Shown piece by piece: positions 47,201-56,205 of a DNA stretch of 64,000 bases. The number at the start of each line of letters is the position of its first letter. The stretch's first letter is position 1. The notes below the pieces were generated by a model. It saw nothing but the letters and a program-made list of their open reading frames with translations. It was not told the origin of the DNA and did not search any database. A program made the position numbers and the translations under genes. Origin of the DNA: Amycolatopsis pithecellobii (lineage in GTDB: Bacteria > Actinomycetota > Actinomycetes > Mycobacteriales > Pseudonocardiaceae); NCBI RefSeq assembly GCF_009707865.1, contig NZ_WMBA01000025.1, positions 34,124 through 98,123 of the forward strand. The letters are read 5' to 3'.

Positions 47201-48241
47201 CTCCTTGTGGCGCCGGAAAACCTGACCGAACCGGAGCTTCTTCGTACCCTGCAAGCGATCATCGACCGGCATGACATCCTGCGCGCCCGCTGGGACGGCG
47301 AGACCCTCGTCGTACCCGAAGAGTCCTTCCCTGCCAAGGAAATACTGACGAGAGCGACCGGATCACTCGACGACGAGCTGCTCGCCGCCCGGGACCGGAT
47401 CTCCGACGAGCGGATGGTGCAGGTCGTCTGGTTCGACGAACGGGTGCTGGTCGTCGCCGATCACCTTGTCGTCGACGGCGTGTCCTGGCGGATCCTGCTC
47501 GATGATCTGGCCGAAGCCTGGCAAGGACATGAGTTGTTCCGCACCGGTACGTCGTTCCGCCGGTGGAGTGAGGTACTCGGACAGCAGGACCGTGGTGGCG
47601 AATGGGAGCTGTGGCGCGGCATCCTCGACGGCGCCGATCCCGTGCTGCCCCTGACCGACGCCATCCCGGTGGTGACGGAGTTCGCCGCGCCGCTGCCGGC
47701 GGGCGATGTTCAGCACGCCCTGATCCGCGCGCTCGGCCAGGCGCTCGGCGTGAACAACGCGGTGATCGCCGTCGAAGGACACGGCCGGGTGGAGCAGATC
47801 GCGTCCGGTGTGGACCTGTCGGCGACAGTCGGCTGGTTCACCACGATATTCCCCCTGCGCACCAACGGAAGCGTCGACGACCTGCCCGACCGTGGTATCG
47901 GCTACGGGCTCCTGCGCCCGCTCGGCCTGCCGGAGCCGACCATCGTGCTCAACTACCTCGGCCGGGTGGACGCGAGCGACGGTTCGCCATGGACCGTCGC
48001 GCCCGAGGCACCGATGTTGCGTGTGCCGCCGCGGCCCGGCCGCCGCCCGGACTGGGCGCTCGAGATTAACGCCGCCGCCATCGACGGTGAATTGTGGATC
48101 AGCCTGGCCAGCCGGCATGACGTCACGTTGCTGGTCGCCAGGCTTGCCGAAGCACTGGACGGAACCGAACCGGATCTGTCTCTTGTGGACATCAGTGACG
48201 ACGAGATCAACGAGTTCGAAGAGGAGCTGGGCACGTGGTGA
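41204..48241 (+). CDS. NRPS 3: C-A(Ser)-T-C-A(Ser)-T-E
   Basis: The 2345-residue, two-module synthetase begins with a helical linker ([14 protein letters not shown]) and a C domain (HHIAWDGF near 169) of the LCL type. Both A domains ([10 protein letters not shown] near 612 and 1580) have the serine code DVWHISLVDK. Carriers are GGHSL near 964 and GGDSI near 1933. The second C domain has HHIAGDGWS near 1134. The terminal E domain has [11 protein letters not shown] near 2085, in which the first His of the HH motif is Asp, plus EGHGR and NYLGR. It would add Ser then D-Ser. The start overlaps NRPS 2 by eight bases. It probably accepts the salicyl-oxazoline from NRPS 4. Confidence 0.93.
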   Translation: MSDLAARKRELLRRRLAHAGLASTNQIPRRDRDDDLPLSYAQSRMWFLQQLEPASAAYNVCLAISLQGDLDTAALHRSFQRLVERHEILRTRYVPGGDGEPRQVIDPYAVVTMAEVDLRGLPENERARMVKALSREEAAHAFDLSREHSLRLRLLRCGEDDYVLVMTVHHIAWDGFTFNALSHDLSALYREDTTGRPAGLEPLPVQYADFALWQRKTLTGKRLASDLGYWRGVLDPMPENLPLPTDFPRPAARSSRGDRRFRTFDSALTERATAFAQSRGVTPFMIVLAAYAALLHRYTGVTDVPIGSASMNRDAGEVERLIGNFGNTLVLRADLGGDPSFADLVARVHQVCTDGYTHQDLPFDLLVERLRPPRTAGRSVLFDVMLLFLTQGLQGLDLPGVTASWETVHNDTTQFDLALEAFLTGGQLRIEATYSTDLFRAGTIDRFLGHLESLLAAALAAPDQNIGRLEYHSEQLPNDTAVEVPETTLPELFEAQVRRTPDATAVVFEGESLTYAELDARASVVAGSLAAVGVGPDRIVGVRQDRSLDLVVSLLGVLKAGGAYLPLDPSYPEERLDFMISDAAPVVVLPAVLEHRAESRKPGPDDAAYVIYTSGSTGRPKGVVITHRAIVNRLLWMQDEYVLTSGDAVLQKTPSSFDVSVWEFFWPLITGAMLVVAKPGGHKDPDYLASMMDRVTTVHFVPSMLRAYGDRPLPKRVICSGEALPADIAKPGMHNLYGPTEAAVDVTHWTVTDEVLIGRPVWNTEVHVLDRFLCPVPPGVPGELYLGGVQLARGYLNRPGLTASRFVAGRSGERLYRTGDLVRWREDGALEYLGRADDQVKIRGFRVELGEIEATLTALPGVEAAAVIARGERLIAYVVGEANGVKRKLAKSLPEHLVPSVVVDIEALPLTPSGKLDRKALPEPSVTVTDAEPTTEREHALARLFADLLELDRVGIHDDFFALGGHSLLATKLVGRVRAELGIELAIGTIFDAPTVARLAAALDEGGQKQPALAPMPRPRRVPLSFAQQRLWFLYRLEGPSPTYNIPLAVRIDGPLDVEALTAALSDVVGRHEVLRTVYPDFEGQPYQQVLDWTPTLRSGGTVEEAARRAFELDREPPFEARLLDGQVLSLLTHHIAGDGWSGEQLLADLATAYTARVRGRTPSWSPLPVQYADYALWQRDLLGNAADPESAFSTQLEYWRDQLAELPDELRLPADRPRPAVPSFEGDAVRFRFSPEMHAALAELAGETGSTVFMTVQAALAALLDYLGAGSDIPLGTPVAGRTDDALDGLVGFFVNTLVLRTNVSGNPTFRQLVERVRTTDLGAFAHQDLPFERLVEAVNPARSMGRHPLFQVMLAYQQGPRDAVPFGAASMREEHVDFYAARMDLSFHLFEGASGIDGWLVYSKDLFDRSTVDEVATRFVTVVEWLLADPDRPLSQLALTETETFPVVDVPATTLPELFEAQVTRTPDATAVVFEGESLTYAELDMRASGLAESLAAVGVGPDRIVGVRQDRSLDLIVSLLAVLKAGGAYLPLDPSYPEARLDFMISDAVPVVVLPAALAGRAEPRKAGPDNAAYVIYTSGSTGRPKGVVVTHRAIVNRLLWMQHEYGLTGGDAVLQKTPSSFDVSVWEFFWPLITGAMLVVARPGGHRDPDYLASVMGRVTTVHFVPSMLRAYGDRPLPKRVICSGEALPADIAKPGMHNLYGPTEAAVDVTHWTVTDEVAIGRPVWNTEVHVLDRLLRPVPPGIPGELYLSGVQLARGYLNRPGLTASRFVAGHNGERLYRTGDLVRSVNGVLHYLGRTDDQVKIRGFRVELGEIEAALAAVPGVDAAAVVVRDERLVAYVTGKPGDVKEQLAGSLPEHMVPAAVVTLDDLPLTPSGKLDRKALPAPDFAALARDDKPRDERERVLCTLFAEILRLPDVGIHDSFFELGGDSIVSVRLVSRARKAGITLTPRQIFEHRTPAGLAAAAEFPVHADTPFGRVEPTPIMRYRGLYQAMLLVAPENLTEPELLRTLQAIIDRHDILRARWDGETLVVPEESFPAKEILTRATGSLDDELLAARDRISDERMVQVVWFDERVLVVADHLVVDGVSWRILLDDLAEAWQGHELFRTGTSFRRWSEVLGQQDRGGEWELWRGILDGADPVLPLTDAIPVVTEFAAPLPAGDVQHALIRALGQALGVNNAVIAVEGHGRVEQIASGVDLSATVGWFTTIFPLRTNGSVDDLPDRGIGYGLLRPLGLPEPTIVLNYLGRVDASDGSPWTVAPEAPMLRVPPRPGRRPDWALEINAAAIDGELWISLASRHDVTLLVARLAEALDGTEPDLSLVDISDDEINEFEEELGTW
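42647..43430 (+). repeat. Serine adenylation-core repeat, copy 2
   Basis: This shares the 108-base identical block with copy 1 and then about 670 bases of near identity, including the T-run in EFFWPL at about 43,190. It carries private changes (for instance E-rich DEYVLTSGD), so it is not the youngest pair. Confidence 0.85.
45690..46330 (+). repeat. Serine adenylation-core repeat, copy 3
   Basis: The left part of this A domain (45,560-45,680) uses ordinary GC-rich codons and differs from copies 1 and 2. From about 45,695 it becomes nearly identical to copy 1, including HEYGL and the T-run at about 46,096. The sharp change marks a recombination or conversion edge. Confidence 0.8.
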
Positions 48242-51200
48242 GTCAGCAACCGACGGCGGGGGAGCTCCTGCGGGAGGTCACCGACCTGCTGGGCCCGGAG
48301 GCGGCTGGACTGTCCGAAGACGACAGTCTCATCGAATGGGGGCTGGACTCGATCCAGCTCATGCAGGTCGCGAACAAGTGGCGCCGCAAGGGGATCAAGG
48401 TCGGCTTCCCACAGCTGGCGAAGAACCCGACGCTCGCGGGCTGGCGTCAGGTACTCGCCGACGCGGCCGGGGTCGCGCCAGAACCCGTTGTCACCGTTGA
48501 CATCGACGAGAGCGAGCCATTCCCGCTCGCCCTGATGCAGCACGCGTACTGGATCGGCCGGGATGAGGAGACCACGCTCGGCTCGGTCGCCGCGCACCTG
48601 TATGTCGAGTTCGACGGTCACGATGTCGACGCCGCGAAACTCGAACGTGCCGTGCAGGCGCTGGTGAAGCGGCACGGAATGCTGCGCGCGAAGTTCACCG
48701 ACGACGGCCGGCAGCAGATCATGCCCGAGCGCACCCAGCCGGCGCTCGTCGTGCATGACATCGACGACGAGGAAGAACTGGAAGCCATCCGCGAGCGGTG
48801 CTCGCATGCCCAGCTGAACGTCGCCGACGGCGAGGTGTTCTCAATCCAGCTCAGCCGCCTGCCCGGTGGCCGGACCCGGTTGCATGTGGACGTTGACATG
48901 CTGGCTGCCGACGCGCTCAGTTACCGCGTCCTGCTCGCCGATCTCGCGCGGTTCTACCAGGACCCCGAGGCCGGTGAGCCGATGGCCTACAGCTATCCGC
49001 GTTATCTGGCCGAACGCGAGCCGGCCCGGAAGACTGACCGCGTACGCGCCCGGGAATGGTGGCAGCAAAGGATTCCTGGGCTGCCTGCTGCGCCCGATTT
49101 GCCTCTCGTCCCGGAAGCTGAGCGTGGCGACACGACGCGTGTGACCCGCCGCCACCACTGGCTTGCCCCCGAGGATCGTAAGCGGCTCGCGTCGCGCGCC
49201 CATGAACACGGCCTGACCCCGGCGATGGTTGTCGCGACCGCGTTCGCGGAATCACTCGCCTCTTGGAGCGCGCAACCGCGCTTCCTGCTCAACGTTCCGA
49301 TGTTCGACCGCGAGGGCACTCATCCCGAGGTGGACAAGCTCGTCGGCGACTTCACCGGCTCCGTACTGCTGGACGTGGACCTTTCCGAAGAATCGTCCTT
49401 TGTGGACCACGCAAGGGCGCTGCAGAACCGGATGCACGCGGACGCGGCGCACGCGGCGTACTCGGGTGTGGAGGTGCTGCGCGATCTCTCCCGCCACCAA
49501 GGTGAGCAGGTGCTCGCCCCCGTGGTGTTCACGAGCGCGCTGAACCTCGGCGAGCTGTTCGACGCCGAGGTCCGCCGTCTGTTCGGGGAGGCGGTGTGGA
49601 TCATTTCGCAGGGCCCGCAGGTGCTGCTGGACGCGCAGGTCACCGAGGTCAACGAAGGTTTGCTGATCAACTGGGACGTCCGTGAAAGCGCTTTCCCGTC
49701 CGGTCTCATCGACGACATGTTCGCCGCGTTCCACGGTTTGATCACCCGGCTCGGCCAGGACGGCGACGCGTGGGCACGGCCGGTCGGTGGTGCGCTGCCC
49801 GCCGCGCAGGCTGAGATCCGCGCGAAGGTCAACGACACGGCCGGTCCGCGCAGCGGGAACCTTTTGCATGACGGGTTTTTCCGGCGGGCGCGGGAGAATC
49901 CGGACGCACCGGCGTTGCTGTGGTCCACCGGCAGTCTCAGCTACGGCGCACTGGCCGATCGGGCGCTGCGGATCGCGGGTTCTCTCGATGTCTCGCCGGG
50001 TGACACGGTCGGCGTCAGCCTGCCGAAAGGACCGGACCAGATCGCGGCGGTACTCGGGGTGCTCGCCGCGGGCGGCGCGTACGTGCCGATCGGCATCGAT
50101 CAGCCACCCGCCCGCGCCGAGCGCATCCGCCGCATCGCGGGCCTGAGCACCGTCCTCACCAACGCTGACAGCACAGCCGAACCGCTCGCCGAACCAGTGC
50201 GTGTTGGCGAAGAGTCCGTGGCCTACGTGTTGTTCACCTCCGGCTCCACCGGTGAGCCCAAAGGCGTGGAGGTCCCTCATCGGGCGGCCATGAACACGAT
50301 CGACGACCTCAACGAACGCTTCGGTATCGGCGAGTCCGACCGGTGTCTTGCCGTGTCCGCTTTGGACTTCGACCTTTCGGTGTACGACATCTTCGGTCTG
50401 CTCGGCGCCGGTGGCGCGGTCGTGCTCGTCGGGGAAGGTGACCGCCGGGACGCGCGTGCTTGGGTCGAACTCGGTGCGGCACAAGGCGTTACGCTGGTCA
50501 ACTGCGTGCCCGCCTTGCTCGACATGTTGCTGGCCGCGGCCCGGCCGGGCGAGTTGGCCGGGATGCGAACGGTGTTGCTCGGCGGTGACTGGGTCGGCAC
50601 CGACCTGCCCGGCCGGGTGGCCGCGCAGGCGCCGCGCTGCCGGTTCGCCGGGCTCGGTGGCACGACGGAGACGGCGATCCACTCGACGGTGTGCGAAGTG
50701 CACGGGGTGCCTGCGCAATGGCGATCGGTGCCCTATGGCACGCCGCTGCGCAATGTTGCCTGCCGTGTCGTGGATGCCCGCGGGCGCGACTGCCCGGACT
50801 GGGTCGGCGGTGAACTGTGGATCGGCGGAGACGGTGTCGCACACGGGTATCGCGTGGATCCAGAGCGCACCGCCGACCGGTTCGTCGAGTATGAAGGCCG
50901 TCGCTGGTACCGGACCGGCGACCTGGCCCGCTACTGGCCGGACGGCACGCTCGAATTTCTCGGCCGACGCGATCACCAGGTCAAGGTGCGCGGCGTGCGG
51001 ATCGAACTCGGCGAAGTCGAAGCCGCACTGGCCGAGCATCCCGGCGTGCGGCGCGGTATCGCGGGTGTCGCAGGGAACCAGCTCGTCGCCGCGGTCGCGG
51101 GTGACGTGACGGCGGACGACGTCCGCGAGTTCGCCCGCACCCTGTTGCCACCACACATGGTGCCCGCGCGTGTGGTGGTACTGGACGAAATGCCGCTGAC

Positions 51201-51588
51201 GGCCAACGGCAAGGTCGACCGGCGAGCGGTCGCGACGCACTGGTCGGCCGAGTCGGAGTCCTATGTCGCGCCGACCACGCCGCTGGAGAAGGTCATCGCG
51301 AAGGTATGGGCGGATGTGCTCGAGGTCGAGCGTGTCGGTGCCGACGATCCATTCTTCGCCATCGGCGGGGACTCCGTGCTGGCGACCGTGATCGTCGGTC
51401 GGCTGCGGGAAGCGTTGGACACCAACGAGATCTCCGTCCGCACCCTGTTCGCGGCGCTCAGCGTCCGTGCGATGGCCGAGCGGCTGCTTGCCGACGAGAC
51501 CACCCCCGGCCGGCTCACGCAGGTCGCGGAGATCTACCTGGAGATCGAGGCGCTGAGCGAGTCCGATGTGGACGCCGAATTGTCCTAG
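48235..51588 (+). CDS. NRPS 4: ArCP-Cy-A-T, phenyloxazoline synthase (MbtB-like)
   Basis: The 1117-residue protein starts with an aryl carrier ([10 protein letters not shown], Ser near 38), then a heterocyclisation domain with the Cy motif DMLAADALS near 221 instead of HHxxxDG, an A domain ([10 protein letters not shown] near 668) and a carrier (GGDSV near 1044). It takes salicyl-AMP from the stand-alone ligase and joins and cyclises it with Ser, Thr or Cys. The A-domain code DLYNLGLIHK combines Cys-like and Thr-like positions; MbtB relatives use Ser or Thr. Neither a C-terminal E nor TE domain is present. The GTG is chosen for GAGGAG eight bases upstream. Confidence 0.92.
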   Translation: MVSQQPTAGELLREVTDLLGPEAAGLSEDDSLIEWGLDSIQLMQVANKWRRKGIKVGFPQLAKNPTLAGWRQVLADAAGVAPEPVVTVDIDESEPFPLALMQHAYWIGRDEETTLGSVAAHLYVEFDGHDVDAAKLERAVQALVKRHGMLRAKFTDDGRQQIMPERTQPALVVHDIDDEEELEAIRERCSHAQLNVADGEVFSIQLSRLPGGRTRLHVDVDMLAADALSYRVLLADLARFYQDPEAGEPMAYSYPRYLAEREPARKTDRVRAREWWQQRIPGLPAAPDLPLVPEAERGDTTRVTRRHHWLAPEDRKRLASRAHEHGLTPAMVVATAFAESLASWSAQPRFLLNVPMFDREGTHPEVDKLVGDFTGSVLLDVDLSEESSFVDHARALQNRMHADAAHAAYSGVEVLRDLSRHQGEQVLAPVVFTSALNLGELFDAEVRRLFGEAVWIISQGPQVLLDAQVTEVNEGLLINWDVRESAFPSGLIDDMFAAFHGLITRLGQDGDAWARPVGGALPAAQAEIRAKVNDTAGPRSGNLLHDGFFRRARENPDAPALLWSTGSLSYGALADRALRIAGSLDVSPGDTVGVSLPKGPDQIAAVLGVLAAGGAYVPIGIDQPPARAERIRRIAGLSTVLTNADSTAEPLAEPVRVGEESVAYVLFTSGSTGEPKGVEVPHRAAMNTIDDLNERFGIGESDRCLAVSALDFDLSVYDIFGLLGAGGAVVLVGEGDRRDARAWVELGAAQGVTLVNCVPALLDMLLAAARPGELAGMRTVLLGGDWVGTDLPGRVAAQAPRCRFAGLGGTTETAIHSTVCEVHGVPAQWRSVPYGTPLRNVACRVVDARGRDCPDWVGGELWIGGDGVAHGYRVDPERTADRFVEYEGRRWYRTGDLARYWPDGTLEFLGRRDHQVKVRGVRIELGEVEAALAEHPGVRRGIAGVAGNQLVAAVAGDVTADDVREFARTLLPPHMVPARVVVLDEMPLTANGKVDRRAVATHWSAESESYVAPTTPLEKVIAKVWADVLEVERVGADDPFFAIGGDSVLATVIVGRLREALDTNEISVRTLFAALSVRAMAERLLADETTPGRLTQVAEIYLEIEALSESDVDAELS

Positions 51589-51590
51589 CC

Positions 51591-51640
51591 GACGGAAGAG
51601 TGCCTCCTCCCGCCGCTGCGGGAGGAGGCACTCTTCCGTC
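51591..51640. terminator. Perfect 23-bp bidirectional terminator
   Basis: The arms 51,591-51,613 and 51,618-51,640 are exact complements around the loop CGCT. It begins two bases after the NRPS 4 stop and ends six bases before the stop of the convergent binding-protein gene, so it serves both transcripts. Confidence 0.9.
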
Positions 51641-51646
51641 GTCAGC

Positions 51647-52645
51647 TCAGGAAAGCTTCGCCAGACCCGGCCGCAACTTGTCGAGTACCCACGGGATGTC
51701 GTAGACCGTGGGGTAGCGCAGCGCCGAGATCGTTTCCATGTCGGTCACCAGGTAGTTGCCCGACTTGACGTTTGTCACCAGCTGGTTGCTCTCGAACGCC
51801 TGCTGCAAATCCGGCGACGTGAAGGCGATGAGCACCAGGTCCGCGGCCAGCTTGTCGTACTGTTCCGGGGTCAGCGAGCCGGTCGGGCTGCCCGAGTCGT
51901 TCTGGCCGAGGCCGGCCACCGCGGGGCTCAGTTTCAGGCCGAGCGACTGGATCAGCTGCACCGCGAAGTCCTTTTCGGACGCCAGGGTGAAGATCTTGCC
52001 AGGGGTGTTCCCGACCGACGCCGTGAACGTCTTGCCTGCCGCCTTCGGATAGTCCGCCTTGACCTTGTCGATTGTGGACTGCGTGGTGGTGATGACGTTC
52101 TGTGCCTGGGTGCTCTTACCGAGCGCTTTCGCCGCCACCTGCACGTGTTCCCGCCAGGTCTGTGCACCCCATTCGGTGGCGTACCCGACCGTCGGGGCGA
52201 TCTTCGACAGGTTCGCGTATTCCTGGTCCAGACCGTAGTCGGCGGTGGCCAGGATCAGATCCGGGGTGAGCGCACCGACCTCTTCGGCGTTGACCCCGTT
52301 GGCCGCGTCGACGATCTTCGTCTTCGCCGGGTCGAGCTTGCCCTGCAGGTAGCCGGGCACACTGGTCGATCCGGATTTGGTGAAGAACGCCACCGGCGTG
52401 ACACCCAGTGCGAGCGCAGCGTCCAGATCGTCGCTGGAGGTGCCGATCACGACGACGCGTGAAGGCGCTTTCTCGATCGTCGTCGTGCCGAACTTGTGCG
52501 TGATCGTCGTGGGGAACGCCGCCGGGTCGGTCGCCGCGGCGGATGCGGCCGATGACGACGAGTCCTGCACATCACCACACGCGGCGACACCGAACGATAC
52601 GGCGCCGGCGAGCAGCAGTGCACCGAGAACTCTCTTACGGGACAT
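51647..52645 (-). CDS. Iron-siderophore ABC substrate-binding lipoprotein
   Basis: The 332-residue protein is a FecB/FhuD-type class III binding protein. It has a lipoprotein signal (MSRKRVLGALLLAG, lipobox GVAAC) and a Ser/Ala linker. Conserved regions include APSRVVVIGTSSDDLDAALALGVTPVAF and LTPDLILATADY. It would capture the ferric siderophore outside the membrane. The ATG at 52645 is preferred over the one at 52666 because GAGGAAAGG lies nine bases before it; either gives a working signal peptide. It follows a second binding-protein gene, both under the iron box at 53,688. Confidence 0.9.
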   Translation of the reverse strand: MSRKRVLGALLLAGAVSFGVAACGDVQDSSSSAASAAATDPAAFPTTITHKFGTTTIEKAPSRVVVIGTSSDDLDAALALGVTPVAFFTKSGSTSVPGYLQGKLDPAKTKIVDAANGVNAEEVGALTPDLILATADYGLDQEYANLSKIAPTVGYATEWGAQTWREHVQVAAKALGKSTQAQNVITTTQSTIDKVKADYPKAAGKTFTASVGNTPGKIFTLASEKDFAVQLIQSLGLKLSPAVAGLGQNDSGSPTGSLTPEQYDKLAADLVLIAFTSPDLQQAFESNQLVTNVKSGNYLVTDMETISALRYPTVYDIPWVLDKLRPGLAKLS

Positions 52646-52665
52646 GGAGAAATTGCCTTTCCTCA

Positions 52666-53682
52666 TCAGGTGGCGGGATTGCCGTCCACAGCCGCGGCGA
52701 GCTGGGGGACGAGTTGGTCGAGCAACGACGGCAGGCTCAGCACGGATACGAAGGACATGGCGTTGCCCAAGTCGGTGTTGTCGGGGATGAAGACCTCACG
52801 TTTCTGCTTGGCCACGTCGAGCCCGGAGTACAGCTTGTCCGCTTCGAGCGCCTTGCGACCATCGGCCGCCGAGGTCAGCCACACGAGCGCCTTGACGTTG
52901 AGCAGATCGGTGCGTTCGGCGGACAGGTTGGCGCCGAACCTGGTGCCGATGACCTGGTCGAGGTCGGCGGGCAGGGTGAAACCGAGCGACGTCAGCACGC
53001 GGGAGCGTGGATCCTCGCTGCCGTAGACGAAGTAGCCTTGGTACGTCGTCGCGATCGCCGCGGTCGCACCCGTGAACTGGCGATTGTCGCTGCGTGCCTT
53101 GGTAAACCGGTCCTCCACATCGGACACGAGCCGGTCGGCGTCGGCGGACTTGCCGAGAATGCGGCCGACCGTGCGGGTCGACTCCTGCCAGGGGATGCCG
53201 TAGTCGTTGAACTCCTTGGGCTGCGCGACGGTCGGCGCGATCTTCGACAGCGTGTCGTACTGGTCCTGCGTCAGTGCGGAGTAGAGGCCGAGGATCAGAT
53301 CCGGCCGCAGCGCGGCGATTTTCTCGTACTGCAGTCCGTCCGTAGTGGACAGTACTTCCGGCTTGGCGGCGCTGCCGAGTTCGTCCTGAGCCCACGGTCC
53401 GATCGCGCCGGGGAAGTGGCCCAACCATTCCGTGGTGCCGACAGGCACCACGCCCAGCGCGAGCAACGCGTCCTGGTCGGTCAGGCCGACGGTGACCACC
53501 CGCTTCGGGACGGCGTTGATCGTCGTGCTCCCGTACTTGTGGGCGATCGTGACCGGGTAGGCACCACCGGCGGCGCCCGCCTGGCTCGTGGTCTCATCGC
53601 CGCCACACGCGGTCACGGCGAGTAGTGCCGAGACCAGCACGCCGAACAGCAGCCGGCGCCGGCCGACGAGGGATGAGGTCAT
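52666..53682 (-). CDS. Iron-siderophore ABC substrate-binding lipoprotein
   Basis: The 338-residue protein has a twin-arginine-like, Arg-rich start (VGRRRLLFG), a lipobox LAVTAC and the class III binding fold (VPKRVVTVGLTDQDALLALGVVPVGTTEW, then AALRPDLILGLY). It is paralogous to its downstream neighbour but clearly diverged, so the two may prefer different siderophores. An iron box ends six bases before the ATG, leaving little room for a ribosome site. The gene is divergent from the permease pair, which probably works with it. Confidence 0.9.
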   Translation of the reverse strand: MTSSLVGRRRLLFGVLVSALLAVTACGGDETTSQAGAAGGAYPVTIAHKYGSTTINAVPKRVVTVGLTDQDALLALGVVPVGTTEWLGHFPGAIGPWAQDELGSAAKPEVLSTTDGLQYEKIAALRPDLILGLYSALTQDQYDTLSKIAPTVAQPKEFNDYGIPWQESTRTVGRILGKSADADRLVSDVEDRFTKARSDNRQFTGATAAIATTYQGYFVYGSEDPRSRVLTSLGFTLPADLDQVIGTRFGANLSAERTDLLNVKALVWLTSAADGRKALEADKLYSGLDVAKQKREVFIPDNTDLGNAMSFVSVLSLPSLLDQLVPQLAAAVDGNPAT

Positions 53683-53687
53683 GGCAG

Positions 53688-53706
53688 TTAGGTTTGCCTA
53701 CCCAAA
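53688..53706 (-). promoter_or_regulatory. Iron box at the binding-protein operon start
   Basis: TTAGGTTTGCCTACCCAAA matches the iron-box consensus at 15 of 19 positions. It ends six bases from the start codon of the binding-protein gene. Confidence 0.75.
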
Positions 53707-53804
53707 CTTGCAAGTCAAGGCGCGATAGATCACGAACCCGGACCAATCAGGCGTCAGCGCCCCGGGCAGACGTGTCGTTCATCGCGCCGTCGCGCCTCGC
53801 ATAG

Positions 53805-53823
53805 ATAGGTAAGGCTAGTCTAA
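53805..53823 (+). promoter_or_regulatory. Iron box at the permease operon start
   Basis: ATAGGTAAGGCTAGTCTAA matches the consensus at 15 of 19 positions and ends four bases before the GTG of the permease gene. Confidence 0.8.
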
Positions 53824-53827
53824 GTTC

Positions 53828-54856
53828 GTGCCCGTGAACACTGAGCAACTTCGAGAGCACCGCTCTGGTTCGCGAGCATGGGGCCTGGTCCTGGCGCTGG
53901 TACTGCTTGCCTTTGCGTGCCTGGTCAGCCTGTGGGTGGGTGCCAAAGGCATCCCGTTCACCGCGACCTGGGACCTGCTCTGGCATGACAACGGTTCGAG
54001 CGAAGCCGCGATCATCCAGGACCTGCGCATCCCGCGGACGCTGCTCGGCCTGCTCGCCGGCGCGGCACTCGGCCTCGGCGGCGCGCTCATGCAGGCGCTC
54101 ACCCGCAACCCGCTCGCCGATCCCGGCCTGCTCGGCGTGAACATGGGTGCGTCGGCCGCGGTCGTCATCGCGATCGGTTTCTTCGGACTGAGCAGCCTCA
54201 CCGGTTACCTGTGGTTCGCGCTCGCCGGTGCCGCGGGCGCCGCGGTGCTGGTCTACGTACTCGGTACGGCCGGCCGCGGTTCGGCGACTCCGGAGCGGCT
54301 CGTGCTCGCCGGCGCCGCGATCACCGCCGTGGTGTTCGCCTTCGTGCAGGCGGTGTTGCTGCTGAACCCGTTGACGTTCAACCAGTTCCGGTTCTGGGAC
54401 GTCGGTTCGCTCGCCTCGCGCCGGATGGATGTCGTCACGCAGGTCGCACCATTCGTCGTCATCGGCGTCGTCCTCGCGCTTTCGCAGGCCCGAGCGCTGA
54501 ACGCGCTCGCGCTCGGCGACCAGGCGGGCAAAGCTCTCGGCGCGCACGTCGGCCGCACCCGGGTGCTCGTCGCGGTCGCGGTGACGTTGCTGTGCGGGGC
54601 GGCGACCGCGGCCGCGGGGCCGATCACGTTCGTCGGGCTTGCCGTGCCGCACGCGGTGCGCCTGCTCGTCGGCCCCGACCAGCGCTGGGTGCTGCCGTAC
54701 TCGATGATCCTCGCGCCGATCCTGCTGATCGGCTCGGACATCCTGGGCCGCGTGATCGGCGGGGCCGAAGAGGTCGAGGTCGGCATCGTCACCGCGATCG
54801 TCGGCGCGCCGGTGTTCGTGCTGCTGTGCCGCAGCAGGAAGCTGGCACGGCTGTGA
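53828..54856 (+). CDS. FecCD-family iron-siderophore ABC permease (FepD-like)
   Basis: The 342-residue membrane protein has a FepD-type core (QDLRIPRTLLGLLAGAALGLGGALMQALTRNPLADPGLLGVNMG near 60) and the ATPase-contact loop GPITFVGLAVPHAVRLLVG near 265. It is closely similar in layout to the permease at 25,225, so the locus holds two parallel uptake sets. The GTG start is almost at the iron box; a second GTG two codons on is also possible. The stop overlaps the next gene as GTGA. Confidence 0.92.
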   Translation: MPVNTEQLREHRSGSRAWGLVLALVLLAFACLVSLWVGAKGIPFTATWDLLWHDNGSSEAAIIQDLRIPRTLLGLLAGAALGLGGALMQALTRNPLADPGLLGVNMGASAAVVIAIGFFGLSSLTGYLWFALAGAAGAAVLVYVLGTAGRGSATPERLVLAGAAITAVVFAFVQAVLLLNPLTFNQFRFWDVGSLASRRMDVVTQVAPFVVIGVVLALSQARALNALALGDQAGKALGAHVGRTRVLVAVAVTLLCGAATAAAGPITFVGLAVPHAVRLLVGPDQRWVLPYSMILAPILLIGSDILGRVIGGAEEVEVGIVTAIVGAPVFVLLCRSRKLARL

Positions 54857-55872
54857 CAGTTCTCCGTGCCGGACCGCTTTCGCTGCGCGTGCACCCGCGC
54901 GCGGTCGCCATCGCGATTGCGTTGGCGGTGCTCACTTTTGTGATCAGTGTTCTCGCATTGACCACCGGCGACTACCCGCTGTCGGCGGTCGAAGTGGTCA
55001 AGACGTTGTCCGGCAACGGCCCGCCCGGCGCCGATTTCGTCGTGACCACACTGCGCCTGCCTCGGCTGCTGACCGGTCTTTGCGTCGGCGCCGCGCTCGG
55101 CGCGAGTGGCGGGATCCTGCAGAGTGTTTCCGGGAACGCGCTCGGCAGCCCGGACGTCATCGGCTTTACACAGGGCTCGGCGGTCGGCGCGTTCTTTGTG
55201 ATCCTGGTGCTGGACGGTGGCACCGCCGCCAGCTCGGCCGGTGCGCTCGCCGGCGGCATCGTGACCGCGATCGTGCTGTACCTACTGTCCTATCGCGGCG
55301 GGGTGCAGGGTCCACGGTTGATCTTGATGGGCATCGGGGTGAGCGCGGCGCTGCTGGCGGTCAACTCCTACCTGATCACGCGCGCCGCGTTGCCGGACGC
55401 GATCGTTGCGCAATCCTGGCTGGTGGGCGGACTCAATGGGCGAAATTGGGAGCACGTAACGGTTTCCGGGCTTGCCGTCGTGGTGTTACTTCCGGTCGCG
55501 CTAGCCTTCGCGCGGCGCTTGTCGTTGCTGGAACTGGGCGACGACAAGGCTCAAGCGCTCGGAGTGCACCCGGAGCAAACGAGACTGGTGCTCTTGGCTG
55601 TGAGCGTCGCTCTGGCAGCCTTCGCAGTGGCCGTCGCCGGGCCGATCGCGTTCCTCGCGCTTGCCGCCCCGCAGATCGCCCGGCGGTTGTCCGGAACAGC
55701 GGGCCCCGCCCTGTGCACCTCCGCGCTGATGGGGGCGCTCTTGTTGGTGAGCAGTGATCTCATCGCGCAGCGCGGCTTCGATTCGAGACTGCCAGTCGGC
55801 GTTGTGAGCGGCGCTCTCGGAGGCCTCTATCTGGCATGGCTGCTAGTTCAGCAGTGGCGGCGCCGCTCCTGA
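54853..55872 (+). CDS. FecCD-family iron-siderophore ABC permease (FepG-like)
   Basis: The 339-residue protein is the second half of the permease pair, with LRLPRLLTGLCVGAALGASGGILQSVSGNALGSPDVIGF near 60 and VAGPIAFLALAAPQIARRL near 270. It is translated through a GTGA overlap from the first permease. As with the other pair, no ATPase gene follows; the operon ends before a repeat array. Confidence 0.92.
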   Translation: MTVLRAGPLSLRVHPRAVAIAIALAVLTFVISVLALTTGDYPLSAVEVVKTLSGNGPPGADFVVTTLRLPRLLTGLCVGAALGASGGILQSVSGNALGSPDVIGFTQGSAVGAFFVILVLDGGTAASSAGALAGGIVTAIVLYLLSYRGGVQGPRLILMGIGVSAALLAVNSYLITRAALPDAIVAQSWLVGGLNGRNWEHVTVSGLAVVVLLPVALAFARRLSLLELGDDKAQALGVHPEQTRLVLLAVSVALAAFAVAVAGPIAFLALAAPQIARRLSGTAGPALCTSALMGALLLVSSDLIAQRGFDSRLPVGVVSGALGGLYLAWLLVQQWRRRS

Positions 55873-56205
55873 ATCCATCGGTCCACTATGGACGGCTAGA
55901 ATCCATTGGGCGTCCCGGTTCATTTTCTGGCGCCAGCACGAACTCGGCGCCCACGCCGCCCCGCGGATCCTCGATGCCGCTCGGCGCGAGGCGTTCCTTG
56001 TGGGGGAATACCGCTACAGCGCCTCCACAACCCGTTGGGTCCGAAAGGCCGCCCGAACGTACCGAAGAAACCCTTGTAAGCGACCAAATCGCGCGCCGCA
56101 CCGACGATCTCCGCCCGGCGCGCGCCCGTACTCGAGACCCATCTTTGGTATCGGCGACAGGTGACGCGGCGCCGGAGAAGATCGGGTCCCTCGCCACTCG
56201 GCGCA
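55873..56205. other. Gene-free DNA before the repeat array
   Basis: About 330 bases after the permease stop contain no frame with normal codon use on either strand. I see no clear terminator. A possible decayed gene cannot be excluded. Confidence 0.5.

Noticed and set aside
48235..51588. Ordinary condensation domain in NRPS 4
   Set aside because: The active-site motif is DMLAADALS, the DxxxxD pattern of cyclisation domains, not HHxxxDG.
36900..51588. Hidden thioesterase domain in the NRPS proteins
   Set aside because: No GxSxG hydrolase motif follows any terminal carrier or E domain.
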